DNA from: Haliotis asinina | Lineage: Eukaryota; Mollusca; Gastropoda; Lepetellida; Haliotidae | Length of the DNA stretch: 64,000 nucleotides | Direction of reading: 5' to 3' | Assembly (NCBI RefSeq): GCF_037392515.1 | Contig: NC_090283.1 | Span: 30,210,249 to 30,274,248, forward strand | Part shown: piece after piece, positions 20,346 to 31,685 of the stretch | Layout: the number at the start of each line of letters is the position of its first letter | How positions within the stretch are numbered: the first letter of the stretch is position 1 | The notes under the pieces: model-generated | The model's input: the letters and a program-made list of their open reading frames with translations, nothing else | Told to the model about the DNA's origin: nothing | The model's database searches: none | Translations under genes and position numbers: made by a program

Positions 20346-20535
20346 CGACTGCCAAGGAGACATTCCATGGACACAAGTAACCCAAGGACGACTGCCAAGG
20401 AGACATTCCATGGACACAAGTAACCCAAGGACGACTGCCAAGGAGACATTCCATGGGCACAAGTAACCCAAGGACGACTGCCAAGGAGACATTCCATGGA
20501 CACAAGTAACCCAAGGACGACTGCCACGGATGTGG
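20345..20535 (+). repeat. 43-bp minisatellite, 4.4 copies
   Basis: Near-perfect units starting at 20345, 20388, 20431, 20474 and 20517 (ACGACTGCCAAGGAGACATT, then CCATGGACACAAGTAACCCA). The unit derives from the exon-like repeat. Because 43 is not a multiple of 3, three shifted minus frames stay open across it (up to 123 codons). These are repeat artefacts. Confidence 0.92.
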
Positions 20536-21250
20536 ATGTTTGACTGTTCGTACATTGTGACAATGCGTGTCTACTACTGTAAATCCTCCAGTACAACAGG
20601 TAGTGTTGCATACGTTGGGGGAAGACGGTTCCAGCGTTTTTTTATTTTATCAAAAACGTTTTTCATGTCTTGATTTACGTGTCGAGTTTCAGTTACCTTT
20701 GACCTTGTTCAAATCTAAAATTTAAAATTTAGACACAGAATATGCGGCGGCAATGTTGGAGAATTTGCTAATGTTCCATGTTGGGAATGATGACATTAAA
20801 AAACGTAATCCGGTCCATTTGTAGTTTTTTTCCATCTGTTTTTTGTTTGTTTGTTTGTTTGCTTTTGAAAGTTGTTAACTCAAGAAGAACTGTTTTTGTA
20901 CATGGAAATCGGATGTGCTCGACTTTATCGCCGTGTAGGAGCGCTTGTTTATGCCATACACTGTCATACACTACAAATAACTGCCAACACAGCAACACAT
21001 CCCACTTTTGTTGCAATATTGTAACCATTTAATAATCAAGTTTTTATACAGGGCGGTATATTGTCTTTACAGAATATAGAAATTGTGCATCCAAGCCTTC
21101 ATCCTTATTCTACCCAACTTCTAGAATGCGGGTGAAGACTCGGTTAACAAAGTGTTAGGTTCGCTAAATACTAAACTACTCGGAAACATATTACCTACAG
21201 AAGACTGGAAAGTGATTTGAGTCATTTCGTGTACCAATACTGAAGAGACA
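20536..21250. other. Gene-free stretch
   Basis: Contains a (TTTG)n run at 20843-20862. Nothing coding recognised. Confidence 0.45.
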
Positions 21251-21488
21251 CGTGAAGGTCCGGTGTAGAATATACCTTCAGCAACCCATGCTTGCCATAA
21301 ACTTTGCTCGTCGTAAGATGTGACTAAAGGGATAGGGTCATCAGGCTTGCTGACTTGGTTGTCATCGGTTCCCAATTGCGCAGATCGATGCTCATGTTGT
21401 TGATCACTGGATTGTCTGGTCCAGACTCGATTATTTGCAGAATGCCTCATTATAGCTGGCGTAAAACTAAACCCATTCACTAACTCAC
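21251..21488 (+). mobile_element. Family A SINE, near full length
   Basis: CGTGAAGGTCCGGTGTAGAA, CAGCAACCCATGCTTGCC, GATCACTGGATTGTCTGGTC and GTAAAACTAAACCCATTCAC are seen in order. A small deletion removes the CGCCGCCATAT region. Confidence 0.85.
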
Positions 21489-22117
21489 TCTTTCAAAGGT
21501 TCACCGTTAGCAAGCTTAAAACTGGGAGTAGGCATAAAGTTTTAATCCTGGCTATTATAGTTGTCATTAGACTTTAAACTCGTAAACATTCCTGGTCAAG
21601 CGTCTCGCTATTATTAGAATTGGTAGCAGTTAACACAAAATCGGTATTGAACACAACTGTGATGTGTTCTCTTTCATTACGATGATTCCCGATCGGTCCC
21701 GTGACCCTCGTGGTTATACGCGGTTCCTTGGGCGATTAACAAATTCGTCTCCATTATGACGTCCAAATCAACTGACAGCAACTTTGCGTATCCTACTGTG
21801 ACGTTATGTTTGCAAGTAAATGAAGTCGCAAATAGATACACACTGCAAGCTACACATCCATTGTAACTGTGCATTGTCTGCTCTTTGCCAATCTTTCTTT
21901 CACATAAAGTTCACAAATGAGCGGCTCCAGATGCTACCATGGGAACCAGCTGAAACGACCAGCTGATGACACTTCACTGCTGCACCCGTACTCGATGTAA
22001 AAGAGTGCAGACAGTAAAACCCTTTGGTTTACTTTTTTGCTTACAATGTCGATAACAGTGTCACTAACACCCGGAAATTGGTCAACACATGATGTTTATC
22101 TCCTAATTCAAAGCTCA
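21489..22117. other. Gene-free stretch
   Basis: No recognisable gene, repeat or RNA. Confidence 0.4.
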
Positions 22118-22275
22118 TCCAGGGATAGCCTTGTGGGGCAAACGTTCGCTCGTTACGCCAAAGACCGGGGTTCGATTCCCCACATGAGTACACTGACTGA
22201 AGCCCATTTCTGGTGTCATCAGCCATGATACAGCTGGAATGTAGCTAAAGGCGGCGTAACACACAACTCACTCAC
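22118..22275 (+). mobile_element. Family B SINE, full length
   Basis: TAGCCTTGTGG head, B box GGTTCGATTCC, CCCATTTCTGGTGTCATCAG middle, GCTGGAATGTAGCTAAAGGC tail, CTCACTCAC end. Confidence 0.85.
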
Positions 22276-22317
22276 TATGACACCTACAGTGTACTACTGC
22301 ATTCTTCTTTACCACAG

Positions 22318-22500
22318 GACCCGTGAATACCCGGCTTACAATTGATCTTCACTAACCAGTGCTTGTCGAAAGAGGCGTATGGTATGGTATGATTGTCATC
22401 ACAGCTCAAGTCCGTAGATCGATGCTCATGCTGTTGATCAGATCGCCGCCATGTAACTGGAATATTACTGACTGCAGTGTAAAACGTAACTCGCCCACTC
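22318..22500 (+). mobile_element. Family A SINE, internally deleted
   Basis: Begins ACCCGTGAATACCCGG and keeps GATCGATGCTCATGCTGTTG. It loses the GGATTGTCTGGTCCAGACTC block and ends in TAACTGGAATATTACTGACT and ACTCGCCCACTCAC. Confidence 0.75.
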
Positions 22501-22660
22501 ACGTCTACACGTCAGCAGTAAACTGCGTGAATCCCTGGTTAACTCATTTATCAAATGATTGGTTGGTTTCAAACGTAACTCGCCCACTCACTTCTACACC
22601 GCAGATGTAAACTGCGTGAACCCGTGGTAAAGTCATTTATCGAACGATGGGTTGGTTCCT
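22483..22660 (+). repeat. 89-bp tandem duplication
   Basis: AACGTAACTCGCCCACTCAC at 22483 and again at 22572, followed in both by TAAACTGCGTGAA, a CATTTATC block and TTGGTT. It overlaps the SINE tail, so the duplication happened after insertion. Confidence 0.8.
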
Positions 22661-23469
22661 GGGCTGATTAAGGTCAACGGATAAAAGCAGCAACCACTGG
22701 GGTGATATGCAGATCGAGATGCAAATATGAAAGGTCAAGAAGAGCCGCGTTTGAGTGTTTACAAGAACAAATGGCGTCGCCCTTGTCATTGGATCGAATC
22801 AGATTGTAACCACCGGGAACATATAGAAACTACTGGTGCACATTGTCAAAACAAAAGTGTGTGAGGTACTGAAATGCTCACACACAGACACAAGGCAAAC
22901 GTTTTCCTCATGTGTGCTTGTCCACATCAGTGGGACTATAATCTGTTTTTCCCAATTTAAAATTTACTTGAAATGCATCCCATCTGTTACATTGTTTGTT
23001 TTGTGCACGTTGGTTAATGCTAAAGAAGTGGGACGCTCAAGCAGGTATCAATAAATTACAATGTAATTATACCAATCATCGGTTAGCTACCTTTCTCTTC
23101 CCGCAGTGGCTACTTGTCATATCTTCCTACGTAACCTCTGTGGGAAGAGAAGGCGGTTAGACCTACTCAGTCCGGATTTGAAGAGATCATCAGGTGACGA
23201 TGTCAGACTGGCCAAACAAGGCATACACATGAATATTAACTGAAAGGTGATTCTCCCCCCATTTTGCATCCCTCGAGATAAAAGAATCACCGTTGAAAGC
23301 CATATATGTTTTACAGATAGATGTATTTAAGTTTGGAAGTAAAAAATAGTATCTAAGATATCCTTAAAGGGGGTTAAACTATTTTAAAATTCTTGTCGTC
23401 TGAAGAGGTGGCGAAAGTCCCGAAATATTAAAAGAAAATTTCGACTTAACAGATTTTAAATGTAGTATT
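22661..23469. other. Gene-free stretch with a short inverted pair
   Basis: 23082-23165 holds TTAGCTACCTTTCTCTTCCC and an inverted partner GGGAAGAGAAGGCGGTTAGA, a small hairpin element. No gene recognised in the remainder. Confidence 0.4.
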
Positions 23470-23519
23470 TTTTGCCATTCTGGCAAAATTTGACGAATTG
23501 CCAGCGACTGAAGGATTAC

Positions 23520-23905
23520 ATAAATCTAAGTTATCTAAATCACTTAAGGGTCCGTGGGTCCGTGGGTCCGTGCAGGTCGCAAAAGTACCGCATAAAATAT
23601 AAAATCCTACTTCTTGTTTACAAAAGTAAACATGATCTAGCTCCTCAGTACCTACGTGATCTGTTCCACCGTGATCTGTTCAATCGTGATCTGTTCAACC
23701 GTTACACTGCTGTATGCACTCTACGATCAAATGACAACTATGTTTTGACAGTTCCTGTGTCTAGGACAAAACCATACGGTGAGACGACCGGCCCTCATCT
23801 CTGGAACAGTCAGCCCTCTTACCTCAGAACAACCAAATTTAGCTTCTTTTAAATCAGATCTACAGACTTGTCTCTTTGCTGAAGCATTTGAACTCTGTGC
23901 GATAT
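23520..23905 (+). pseudogene. LINE reverse-transcriptase C-terminal fragment
   Basis: The segment around KYRIKYKILLLVYKSKHDL is the well-known region after the fingers/palm of non-LTR polymerases. It is followed by APQYLRDL, TLRSNDNY, VPVSRTKPYGE and GPHLWNSQPSYLR. A frame change at 23850 leads to SFKSDLQTCLFAEAF, the usual end of the ORF. A 15-base triplication (GATCTGTTCAACC-like, 23660-23705) inflates the middle. The catalytic core upstream is absent. It fits a 5'-truncated LINE (CR1/L2/RTE-like; I cannot decide which). Confidence 0.85.
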
Positions 23906-24600
23906 GACTACCATCTTAGAGCCAAGCGTCTTTGAGCGGTTTAAGGATACTGGCGCAAGTATGTATGTATGTGCCTGCGTGCGTGTATGTGTGCATGCAT
24001 ACTGCAAGTCACCCATTGTCTCTGGTATGGTGATCTGCCTTCTATAGCCCACTTATATAGTGTACTAGTGATTATTGTGATACCCTATGGCAGCATGCTG
24101 GCTGTAATCTCGAATGGCCTTTACTAAACTAAACAGAGCTAATATTTGTTCGAAACTACAGAATGACTTGCAAAATTGGACTTATCTCCCTTGACCATGC
24201 AATCACACGACGGGGCACACCAGCTATCATATGATATCATAGGGCACTCGGGTTGAGAGCTGTGATACTCAAGTAATTTTTCTGTATTTCAACGGAGGGT
24301 CTTTACGTTCTAAATTTATTGATTTTAACATTTACATATAAACTGTTTCTTCTCGTCACGATCTGGTTGAAATATTGCCAGTGTCGTTATATACCACGGC
24401 GCACTTCGTAACGTGATAGGGCAGGCAACACAAACCGTCTCCTAGACAAAGGTTGGAGTAGTCTCCCTTTGGCGAAGGGCCGTAACTCTAGATACCTGAC
24501 AGATGGGTGCTCGTTTCTAAGAAACTAATGATGCTAACGTATTTCATGTTGTCTAACAATCTATTTAACGTAAAGAGTCATGAGATTCGATCTGCAGACT
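23906..24600. other. Gene-free stretch
   Basis: Short GTATGT/GTGTGC simple sequence at 23955-24000, probably part of the LINE 3' region. The remainder has no feature I recognise. Confidence 0.45.
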
Positions 24601-24604
24601 TGGG

Positions 24605-24800
24605 ATTATTTTACCTTACCAACTGATCAAGTGATGATTGATCATAAGATGATTATTCATCTTTGGATAAAAGTTCATGCATTCATACATTCGAATCGCA
24701 AGGTAAAAATATGAGGATTTATTTAAACTAACTTTATTTGATATACTTTTTTTTGTTAGAAGTGAAATTCATCGGTACGTTTTCACTGCAAACAGAGAGT
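24605..24800. mobile_element. Relic of the 15-kb foldback family
   Basis: TTTTACCTTACCAACTGATCA and GCAAGGTAAAAATATGAGG form an inverted pair. The following TTTATTTGATATACTTTTTT and CATTCATCGGTACG-type sequence matches the outer right arm at 15440-15530. Confidence 0.55.
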
Positions 24801-25535
24801 AAGTTATTATCAAGTAATATGCACTTAGTCTACCTCAGTCCCTGGTAACAGCAAATAGTAATGAACACATTTTATGAAATCAATACAAAAAATCGCAAGT
24901 GAAAAAATGTCATTGAAGGCATTATGTGTCATGACCTTGAGAAACAAACTTTAACATTTCCACTGAAATGAAATGTGTTATCTGTGAGCATGACGTTTGA
25001 ATTATCAATTCATAGTTCTAGGTCGCAATAGTTGCGAGAACAATGTAGACACTGTTATCTGAATAAACTATGTTGACCTACACTTGAGTGGATCATTTCT
25101 TCATAATTATGCCGTTAGAAACGCAAATACTCACGTTGATAGTGTTGATTGGTTACTAAAAAATCCCGTTTTCTGTTTTCAAAGGAAGGATATGTTTGTT
25201 TCAGAAGACATTTACTCTCGACAAGCGTATCCTTGGTCACTCAGAGATTTCAGTGATGAACCACGGGTTGTGAAGCTGACCTTCAATGATTGATTGAAGT
25301 AAAATGGACCACGTTAGGGCGCCAAAACTGTTTGAGCCCGTATAATCATTACCACTTACTGTACTCGATGAAAAGTCATATCCTTCGTAATAGTTTCTAA
25401 CGTCATAAAACATGCATGTAATTGTTCAACCATAGTGTATTTTCAGTAGTTGGGATGTGCAACTAGTGATGTTCAGTTAGAACATTCGGCAACATTCGAA
25501 CGACTTCTGGCACCGATCTGAATACTCTGTTCGGA
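24801..25535. other. Gene-free stretch
   Basis: A 69-codon frame at 25084-25293 has no motif. Nothing else recognised. Confidence 0.4.
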
Positions 25536-25695
25536 GGCGGTGGGGTAGCCTAGTGGTTAGAGCGTTCGCTTGTCACTCTGGTGACCCGGGTTCGATTCCC
25601 CACATGAGTACTATATCTTAAGTTCATTTCTGGCGTCGTCCGCTGTGTTATTGCTGGAATATTGCTAAAAGCGGAGTAAAAATGAAGTCAGTCAC
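25536..25695 (+). mobile_element. Family B SINE, full length (reference copy)
   Basis: A box region TAGCCTAGTGGTTAGAGCG, B box GGTTCGATTCC, body TTCATTTCTGGCGTCGTCCG, tail TTGCTGGAATATTGCTAAAA and GCGGAGTAAAAATGAAGTCA. The head resembles a tRNA with a CGTTCGCTTGTCAC anticodon arm. Confidence 0.9.
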
Positions 25696-25889
25696 TTTCA
25701 CCTGCATATGTAATGGTAGGGAACTGTTTACATATACGTTTTCAGCCATTTCACAGGCATGATGTTTGAACGAAAAATGAGAGAGAACAGGATTGTGACT
25801 TACGCTCTTGCGTTACAAACGATGACAAGCTATACTGTGAATCCCTTTCAAGCGAATGAGTGAGAGCATGCTGTAATTTTGTTTGTTGT

Positions 25890-26075
25890 TATTTTGCTTG
25901 TTGTTGCTGTTTAACGCTACACGCTGCAATATTCCAGCTGCATGTCCAGTCTTGAAATAATCTAGTTTGTGCCAGGCAAACCACTGATCAACATCATGAG
26001 CATCGATCTACGAAATTGGGATACCTGTGTTAACCAAGGCAATGAAGATCAATTCTCGCACAGATTTTCACGGTC
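25890..26075 (-). mobile_element. Family A SINE, degraded
   Basis: Retains GCAATATTCCAGCTGCATGT, CACTGATCAACATCATGAGC, ATCGATCTACGAAATTGGGA and a final TTTTCACGG in + strand reading, which is the reverse of the family sense. Confidence 0.75.
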
Positions 26076-26531
26076 GTATGTGAATGAGATAGAAACTGAG
26101 CGATATTGAGCATTGTTTGAACATTATGAGAGAAGTGTGTCTGAAAAGGAAAAATAAAGCTATCAACAAAAATTACATGATGTCTAGTGACGAGTGAAGA
26201 ATCATAGCATTGTACTCAGTGACGAAAGTCTAAACACCACGATCGTCAACATCCCCATCGCATACCATTTCTCAACACCATCAATCATCCAGACAGGTGG
26301 CGGCAGCCGGAATCTATGTCAGAACACCACTTCGATGTGCGATGTAGACAAATATAACACGCGTGATACCCACTAGTCACTATCTCCACGCGTAGTGCTA
26401 TATCCTGGATGAAGGAGTTAAGGCATGTGCCAAGATTAGGGTCAACGTTATGATGAAAACAGATGGACTAGTGTGTATACACGCCATGGGTTTTCTTCTG
26501 AAGGACGAGCTGCAATTGTTGACAGCAAAGT
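26076..26531. other. Gene-free stretch
   Basis: Nothing recognised. Confidence 0.4.
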
Positions 26532-26700
26532 ACTAAAGTCAGAGTGCACGTAATTAAAACTGCATTACAAATTGTTCACACCATCAACACAGAACTAAAG
26601 TCAGAGTGCAAGTAATTAAAACTGCATTACAAATTGTTGACACCATCAACATAGAACTAAAGTCAGAGTACGTGTGATTCCTGACGAACACCATGGCACC
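26532..26700 (+). repeat. 62-bp minisatellite, ~2.7 copies
   Basis: ACTAAAGTCAGAGTGCA at 26532, 26594 and 26656, with GTAATTAAAACTGCATTACA and TTGTTCACACCATCAACA between them. Confidence 0.9.
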
Positions 26701-26869
26701 ATAAACAGTAAATTATATTCAGGCTACTTGTAATTACAGAAGGATGGAGATTTAACGCATACGTGTTTTTGGCCTGTTCATTCAAAAATGAAAGATCACT
26801 GATCATTATCAGGGCATATGACGTTTACAATGCAGTGAAATCGTGCTTTTTCTTAATCGCACTTTCCGA

Positions 26870-27122
26870 GCGCGTCAATGTTGTTAATATTTTGTGAAAC
26901 ACGTCAGACCACAGCGCGTACATGTGGAGTTACCTCCGAGCGTGTCAATGTACGACTGTTCGATGACTGAAATTGGTCTAACGCCAATTGAATCAATATA
27001 ACGGTTACGGATTGCAGCATTTCACCTCAATATGTGAGCAAACCCCGACGTGATGCAGGTTCCTCTTATGAAAGTGTTTTCAAATCCCGAGTCGCGGCAC
27101 GATGCTGGCATTGCTTTGTATT
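26870..27122 (+). repeat. Copy 1 of a long-distance duplication
   Basis: About 250 bases recur at 31240-31505. Shared blocks are GTGAAACACGTCAGACCA, TGTACGACTG, CATTTCACCTCAATATGTGA, GTGATGCAGGTTCC and GTGTTTTCAAATCCCGAG. The leading 68-bp unit is single here but expanded in the other copy. Confidence 0.8.
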
Positions 27123-29139
27123 AACATCACAGAACTGCAGCGGAGTGAGAAGCCAACAGACTGACGCAGGTGGTCTCCTGTAGAAGGAAGACCATCCTCA
27201 GAGTGATATGAATCGTCAGCCTGACTAGTTAAACATCTGGCACTCCAAGAAGGACGAGATGAACAACCCAGCGAGATGACAAACACCTGCACAACCGGTA
27301 CTCACAGTGACGTCATCAGCATCAAAAGGCACACAATTCTACGACGACAGCGTTATGTGGGCATCCGGGCTTGTCTCATCATCTGGGTCGCCTACTTTGG
27401 GCTTGGAACGAGAGGTGATAGCAAAGTTCCATTCAGATGTTGTGTTTCGGCAACAGGTTCACAATGTTAAACTTGCATGTCATCGTCAAAACACTTCTCA
27501 AAATAGTTATGACTGTGTCGACGTGTTTTGGAAAAATATCTCAAAACGCCAGGGGGGAACTTTCTGCTTATTCGTCTATATACTATGCTGATGGAAACAA
27601 ATAAAGGGATGCATGAATGTACAAGTGTTCCCTTCTTCATTCACAGAAGGTCCTCCACAGTGCAATAATACCTTGTGAAGAAACCTTGAAAAGAATAAAA
27701 GAATTCTTGTACTGCCATGAGTTTCCTTATTCGTTTCCATGGGTACAGTGTTAGAAATAGATTCAAACTGTCTCTATCCAGTGGGGCTAAAGGTCCCAGA
27801 AAGGTCATTAGCCCTTCAAACACCTTACTGGCCCGAATAATTCATGATCATTTACAGACAATTAAACAGCACGTTTGAAAATAGTTAGAGCCTTCATTGA
27901 TTGTTTCAGCCTATTAACTCTGAAACTCTGGCATTGATGGGACACACTCTAAGAATATCCATAGATTTTCAAACAAGAAGACAAAGTCATCAACATCCCC
28001 AGCAATGGCAAAATACGCTTCATCAATATGTCTGTCAGTTATGATTATGTCAAACGTTTTGGCGTGTATATGGCAAAGTGGAAGGAGAAGTTTCGCAGAA
28101 AGGAGCACTACCACCAGTTTCAGCTTAATCAAAACTCGTTGCCATGGTATCGCAAAATATATTTTACTCAGAATTCCAAAACTTCCGAAAGGTACCAGTT
28201 CACCAGTAGATGTACGACATTGGCGAGGAAATGGTTTATAGATCTGATCCAGAAAGGATCACTACCACACATTGGAGTCAAAGTCAAACTGTTGCCATGG
28301 AAACGCCAAAAATGTTTAATTCACAGCAGCTGTCACAGTCAGAATCTTGAGGTGTTTGGGACTCACCATCCTCTGCTTCATATGCATGTAAATCTGTCTG
28401 CTCATCATCTCTGACTTCCTCGGATTTCTGGGGCCGGAGAATTTTCCTCAGCCTCAGTTTTGCTTTCAACCAGTGGCGAATAATAGGGGTCATACTCTAG
28501 CACTACAGAACTAACCAGTGACGTTACTGCTGACGAATAAGATAGCTATTGGTAATAACATGCATCCGACTATCTGTTTATGTTGTCGCCAAAATTAGGA
28601 AGTCAGGATTTAGGAAACATACTCAGCACCTGCATATTATCACTAGCCAGACGGGCCAGCGTCAGTAACTTTTGACAGGCCCGAGCAAGGGTCAAATAGC
28701 ATTTTGCTAGCGGATAGGCAGTTGTTTCGAACACCGCGTGAGTATGTTATTCCAAATAGTCAACACATATTTTAATAAACATCCTTCTGAAAAAGTGGTT
28801 TGGGAAAGTGAAGGAATGTATTGAATGTAAGCAGACACAGATTATCACCATTACATGTTACATGGTGTCCTTGAAGACGTCGGCTGGTTCATGCTTACAT
28901 ACACTGTCCACGAAGTGTGTACAACCTTAGGAATATCAACACAGATAGGGTGATGCAGCAAGTACGAGAAAGAGGTTATCTAGACAGAGTGATATATCAG
29001 ATCAAATGACCGTCATGCATCTCAAAACAATAAACACGTGTTAAAGTACGTGACAAGAAGTTGTAAATACGTTTCACAAATGTTAGTTCATGTTACCTGC
29101 ATGGTTAAAAAAATGTTTCAAATATTCAGGACAATGACT
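27123..29139. other. Gene-free stretch, weak coding-like traces
   Basis: The minus strand at 27641-27823 and 27914-28132 is in one frame separated by a few stops (peptides VFEGLMTFLGPLAPLDRDSL and DIIITDRHIDEAYFAIAGDV). The plus frame 28028-28414 overlaps it. None matches a family I know. A minus peptide at 28284-28493 (SEEVRDDEQTDLHAYEAEDG) is acidic and could be an exon remnant. Confidence 0.3.
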
Positions 29140-29144
29140 TGTTG

Positions 29145-29315
29145 ACTGAGTCTGACTGATGCATACTGATGCAGATTGATTCTGACTTAGTCTGACTTAG
29201 CTTGCCTGAGTCAGACTGAGACTGGTTGATACTGACTGAGTCGCACTGAATCTGACTGATTCTGACTGGGTTCTACTGAGCTTGGTAGCTGAGTCTGAGT
29301 GATTCTTACTTTGAT
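29145..29315 (+). repeat. CTGACTGA-rich minisatellite
   Basis: Imperfect ~10-bp units such as TCTGACTGAG, TCTGACTTAG and ACTGACTGAG over 170 bases. Confidence 0.8.
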
Positions 29316-29759
29316 TTAATGCGGCCAGTTATACAACATTCAAATCACATACAGCATGATGGACATCATTACCCCGGTGCCTAGAGGGCGCTGGGAGGTT
29401 AATATGACATATCCCACCGGGTACCCATTTTCGTAGTCAGTGAGTGAACAGAGGTCATTTTGAACAAAGACAATGAACTATGCCAAAAGTGTATATACAT
29501 AATTTCAATACGCAGGGGCGTCGAAGTGATTGTTTACATATAACACAAATTTAAATGGTAGATTTCGTTTCAAGAAGATTTCACAATTTTGTAAGCATTC
29601 TAAATTTGGCGAAGACATTACCAAAATATTCTTTTGATAAAACTTTCCGAAGTTGAGACTAAATGAGTCATGTGTGACATGTTTCGTTGTGGGCAGGACA
29701 CACGTCCTAGAAACTGAGGAGTCAAGCCTCCAAACACGGCTAAACTTCAAGTACCTTGT
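29316..29759. other. Gene-free stretch
   Basis: No motif in the 81-codon minus ORF at 29505-29750. Confidence 0.35.
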
Positions 29760-29763
29760 GACC

Positions 29764-29812
29764 TGGGCCTCATTTCACAACCTACTAAGGTGATCGTAAG
29801 TCACTAAGGAAG
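29764..29812 (+). repeat. Dispersed repeat R1 end
   Basis: TCATTTCACAACCTACTAAG, then GTGATCGTAAGTCACTAAGG. The same sequence is inverted at 51238-51290. This suggests a dispersed element end with an inner TAAGGTGATCGTAAGTCA core. Confidence 0.6.
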
Positions 29813-30644
29813 CTTTAGTTTATTGTAAAGAACGGGTGTGTGGTTAACATAAGTAAAAGTCGCTTCATGAAGGAAGTCCCTGTGCCCTATTGCACAAGGC
29901 CACACACCGCCACACTATACATCGATATTAGCTCATCCGTATGAGTTTGTGGTTAAAGTTAAACTAGAATTAAACACGAAAGAGTTAAATTGGATGCTAT
30001 AACTGGGGCACAGGTAATATGTAACATACATAAAACGGGCCTTGTTGGTGTATGTTTGATTATCTGATTCTCTGCTTTATCTCTTTTCAGTGTTATGTCA
30101 GATGTCTACCTCATGCCTCAATATACTAACAAGAGATAACTGAACAAACATACACAGGTTGCTAGGAAAATCGAACCTTCAATATACACTTGCAACAGTA
30201 TGAGTATGCCACAGATCATAAAGACATAAAGACACTATTAAAATGAATCATTTCGAAAATGTACAAAAAAAATCTCGTGCATAAAAGAATGAATTGTTGA
30301 CATTGAACAATGACATAAATTGTTAATAAAAACTTAAAGGAATGTTAATGACTATAAATTATCTAAATGGGAGATGCAGGTGAGTTCTGGCTTATGGAAC
30401 CTGAAGGATATTTCGCAGCGTCCACACAATGTATTCAGTTAATTGCCATATACAGCAAAGCTATACATTTTACGTCAAGCATATAGTACATATTTGGGTT
30501 CAAGTCTTTACGTCACTTGATTGAATTATAGCTGCTCCTTCTTCGCAAGTGCTTTGAATGTTAAATTATATTGTTTTATGCCGTAATTATCATGCTTGGT
30601 TTGTTTGATATGTTATATCCGCACTTGGCACAATCCCCACACAT
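29813..30644. other. Gene-free AT-rich stretch
   Basis: Nothing recognised. Confidence 0.4.
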
Positions 30645-30712
30645 GGCAGCGATCTGTAAATACTCGAGTCTGGACCAGACATTTCAGTGGTCAACAGCAT
30701 GAACATCGTTTT
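30645..30712 (-). mobile_element. Family A SINE fragment
   Basis: ATGGCAGCGATCTGTAAATA, CTCGAGTCTGGACCAGACAT and GTCAACAGCATGAACATCG survive. Both ends are lost. Confidence 0.75.
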
Positions 30713-31054
30713 ACTCATGAAAAATCAAATTCAGACAAGAAAAAAAAACAGTATATAATTGTTTGGAGCACTTAAAACAGAATATCCAAACAGTGTGTCT
30801 GCAGTAAATGCCTCTGCGAAATTCGTCGTTGAAATTTCATAAAAAAAACCAGTTTTATGTTACTACAACATTTTCATTTATGGAAGAACCGCTGAAAATG
30901 CGTGAGGTGAAAGATCTATGAATGGCCAGCAGTGTTCCATTCCTCAAACTTTACTACAATGTTTTGCGCAGAACATCTGAAAACATAGATGCGGCTTAGT
31001 TTTGTCGGATAGATAAGTGACTGTTCATCCTTTAATTTTCGTGTTAATTTTGTG
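30713..31054. other. Gene-free stretch
   Basis: Two A-rich runs (30740, 30841). Nothing else. Confidence 0.4.
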
Positions 31055-31505
31055 AAAATTCTTCTGGCAAGGCACTAACTCCAAGACCCCAGCGCGTATA
31101 TGTGGAGTTACCCCCAAGAGTGTCAATGTTGTTAATTTTGTGAAACACGTCGGACCCCAGCGCGTATATGTGAGTTACCCCCAAGAGTGTCAATGTTGTT
31201 AATTTTGTGAAACACGTCGGACCCCAGCGCGTATATGTGGAGTTACCTCCATGCGTGTCAATGTTGTCAATTTTGTGAAACACGTCAGACCATAGCGCAT
31301 ATACGTGGAGTTACATCGGAGCATGCTAATGTACGACTGATCGATGACTGATGTTGGTTTTTACGCCAGTTGAATAAGTATGCCGGCATTTCACCTCAAT
31401 ATGTGAGCAAAGCACGGCGTGATGCAGGTTCCACATTTGAAAGTGTTTTCAAATCCCGAGCCGAGGCACGATGCTGACACACCAAGTGCCGCCCATTGCT
31501 TTGGA
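31055..31505 (+). repeat. Copy 2 of the duplication, with 67-68-bp tandem expansion
   Basis: Begins with about four 67-68-bp units (TGTCAATGTT at 31121, 31188 and 31256; each with GTGAAACACGTCGGACC and CAGCGCGTATATGTG). It then continues co-linearly with 26940-27122. Confidence 0.85.
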
Positions 31506-31601
31506 TAATGGTCCCAAGCCTTTACTCATAAGAGGTATGATTTTCATCATGGTTGAATGTGTCTAATGTTTACCCTAGGTATTTTTAGCAGGGCGCAGTG
31601 T
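31506..31601. other. Short spacer
   Basis: Nothing recognised. Confidence 0.3.
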
Positions 31602-31685
31602 CCTGCCCTTTTTGTTTTACACCCTGCCCTTTTTATTTTGCACCCTGCATTTTTTCTATGGTACCCTGTCCTTTTTCTATGGCAC
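31602..31685 (+). repeat. 21-bp tandem repeat, 4 copies
   Basis: Units TGCCCTTTTTGTTTTACACC(C), TGCCCTTTTTATTTTGCACC(C), TGCATTTTTTCTATGGTACC(C) and TGTCCTTTTTCTATGGCACC. Being a multiple of three, it is open on both strands by chance. Confidence 0.88.

Noticed and set aside
20199..20611. Three overlapping minus ORFs of 74-123 codons
   Set aside because: All three arise from the 43-bp minisatellite, which shifts frame with each unit and has no stop.
25536..25695. Functional tRNA gene at the family B head
   Set aside because: The head is fused to the shared SINE tail and the stems are imperfect. It is one of many copies.
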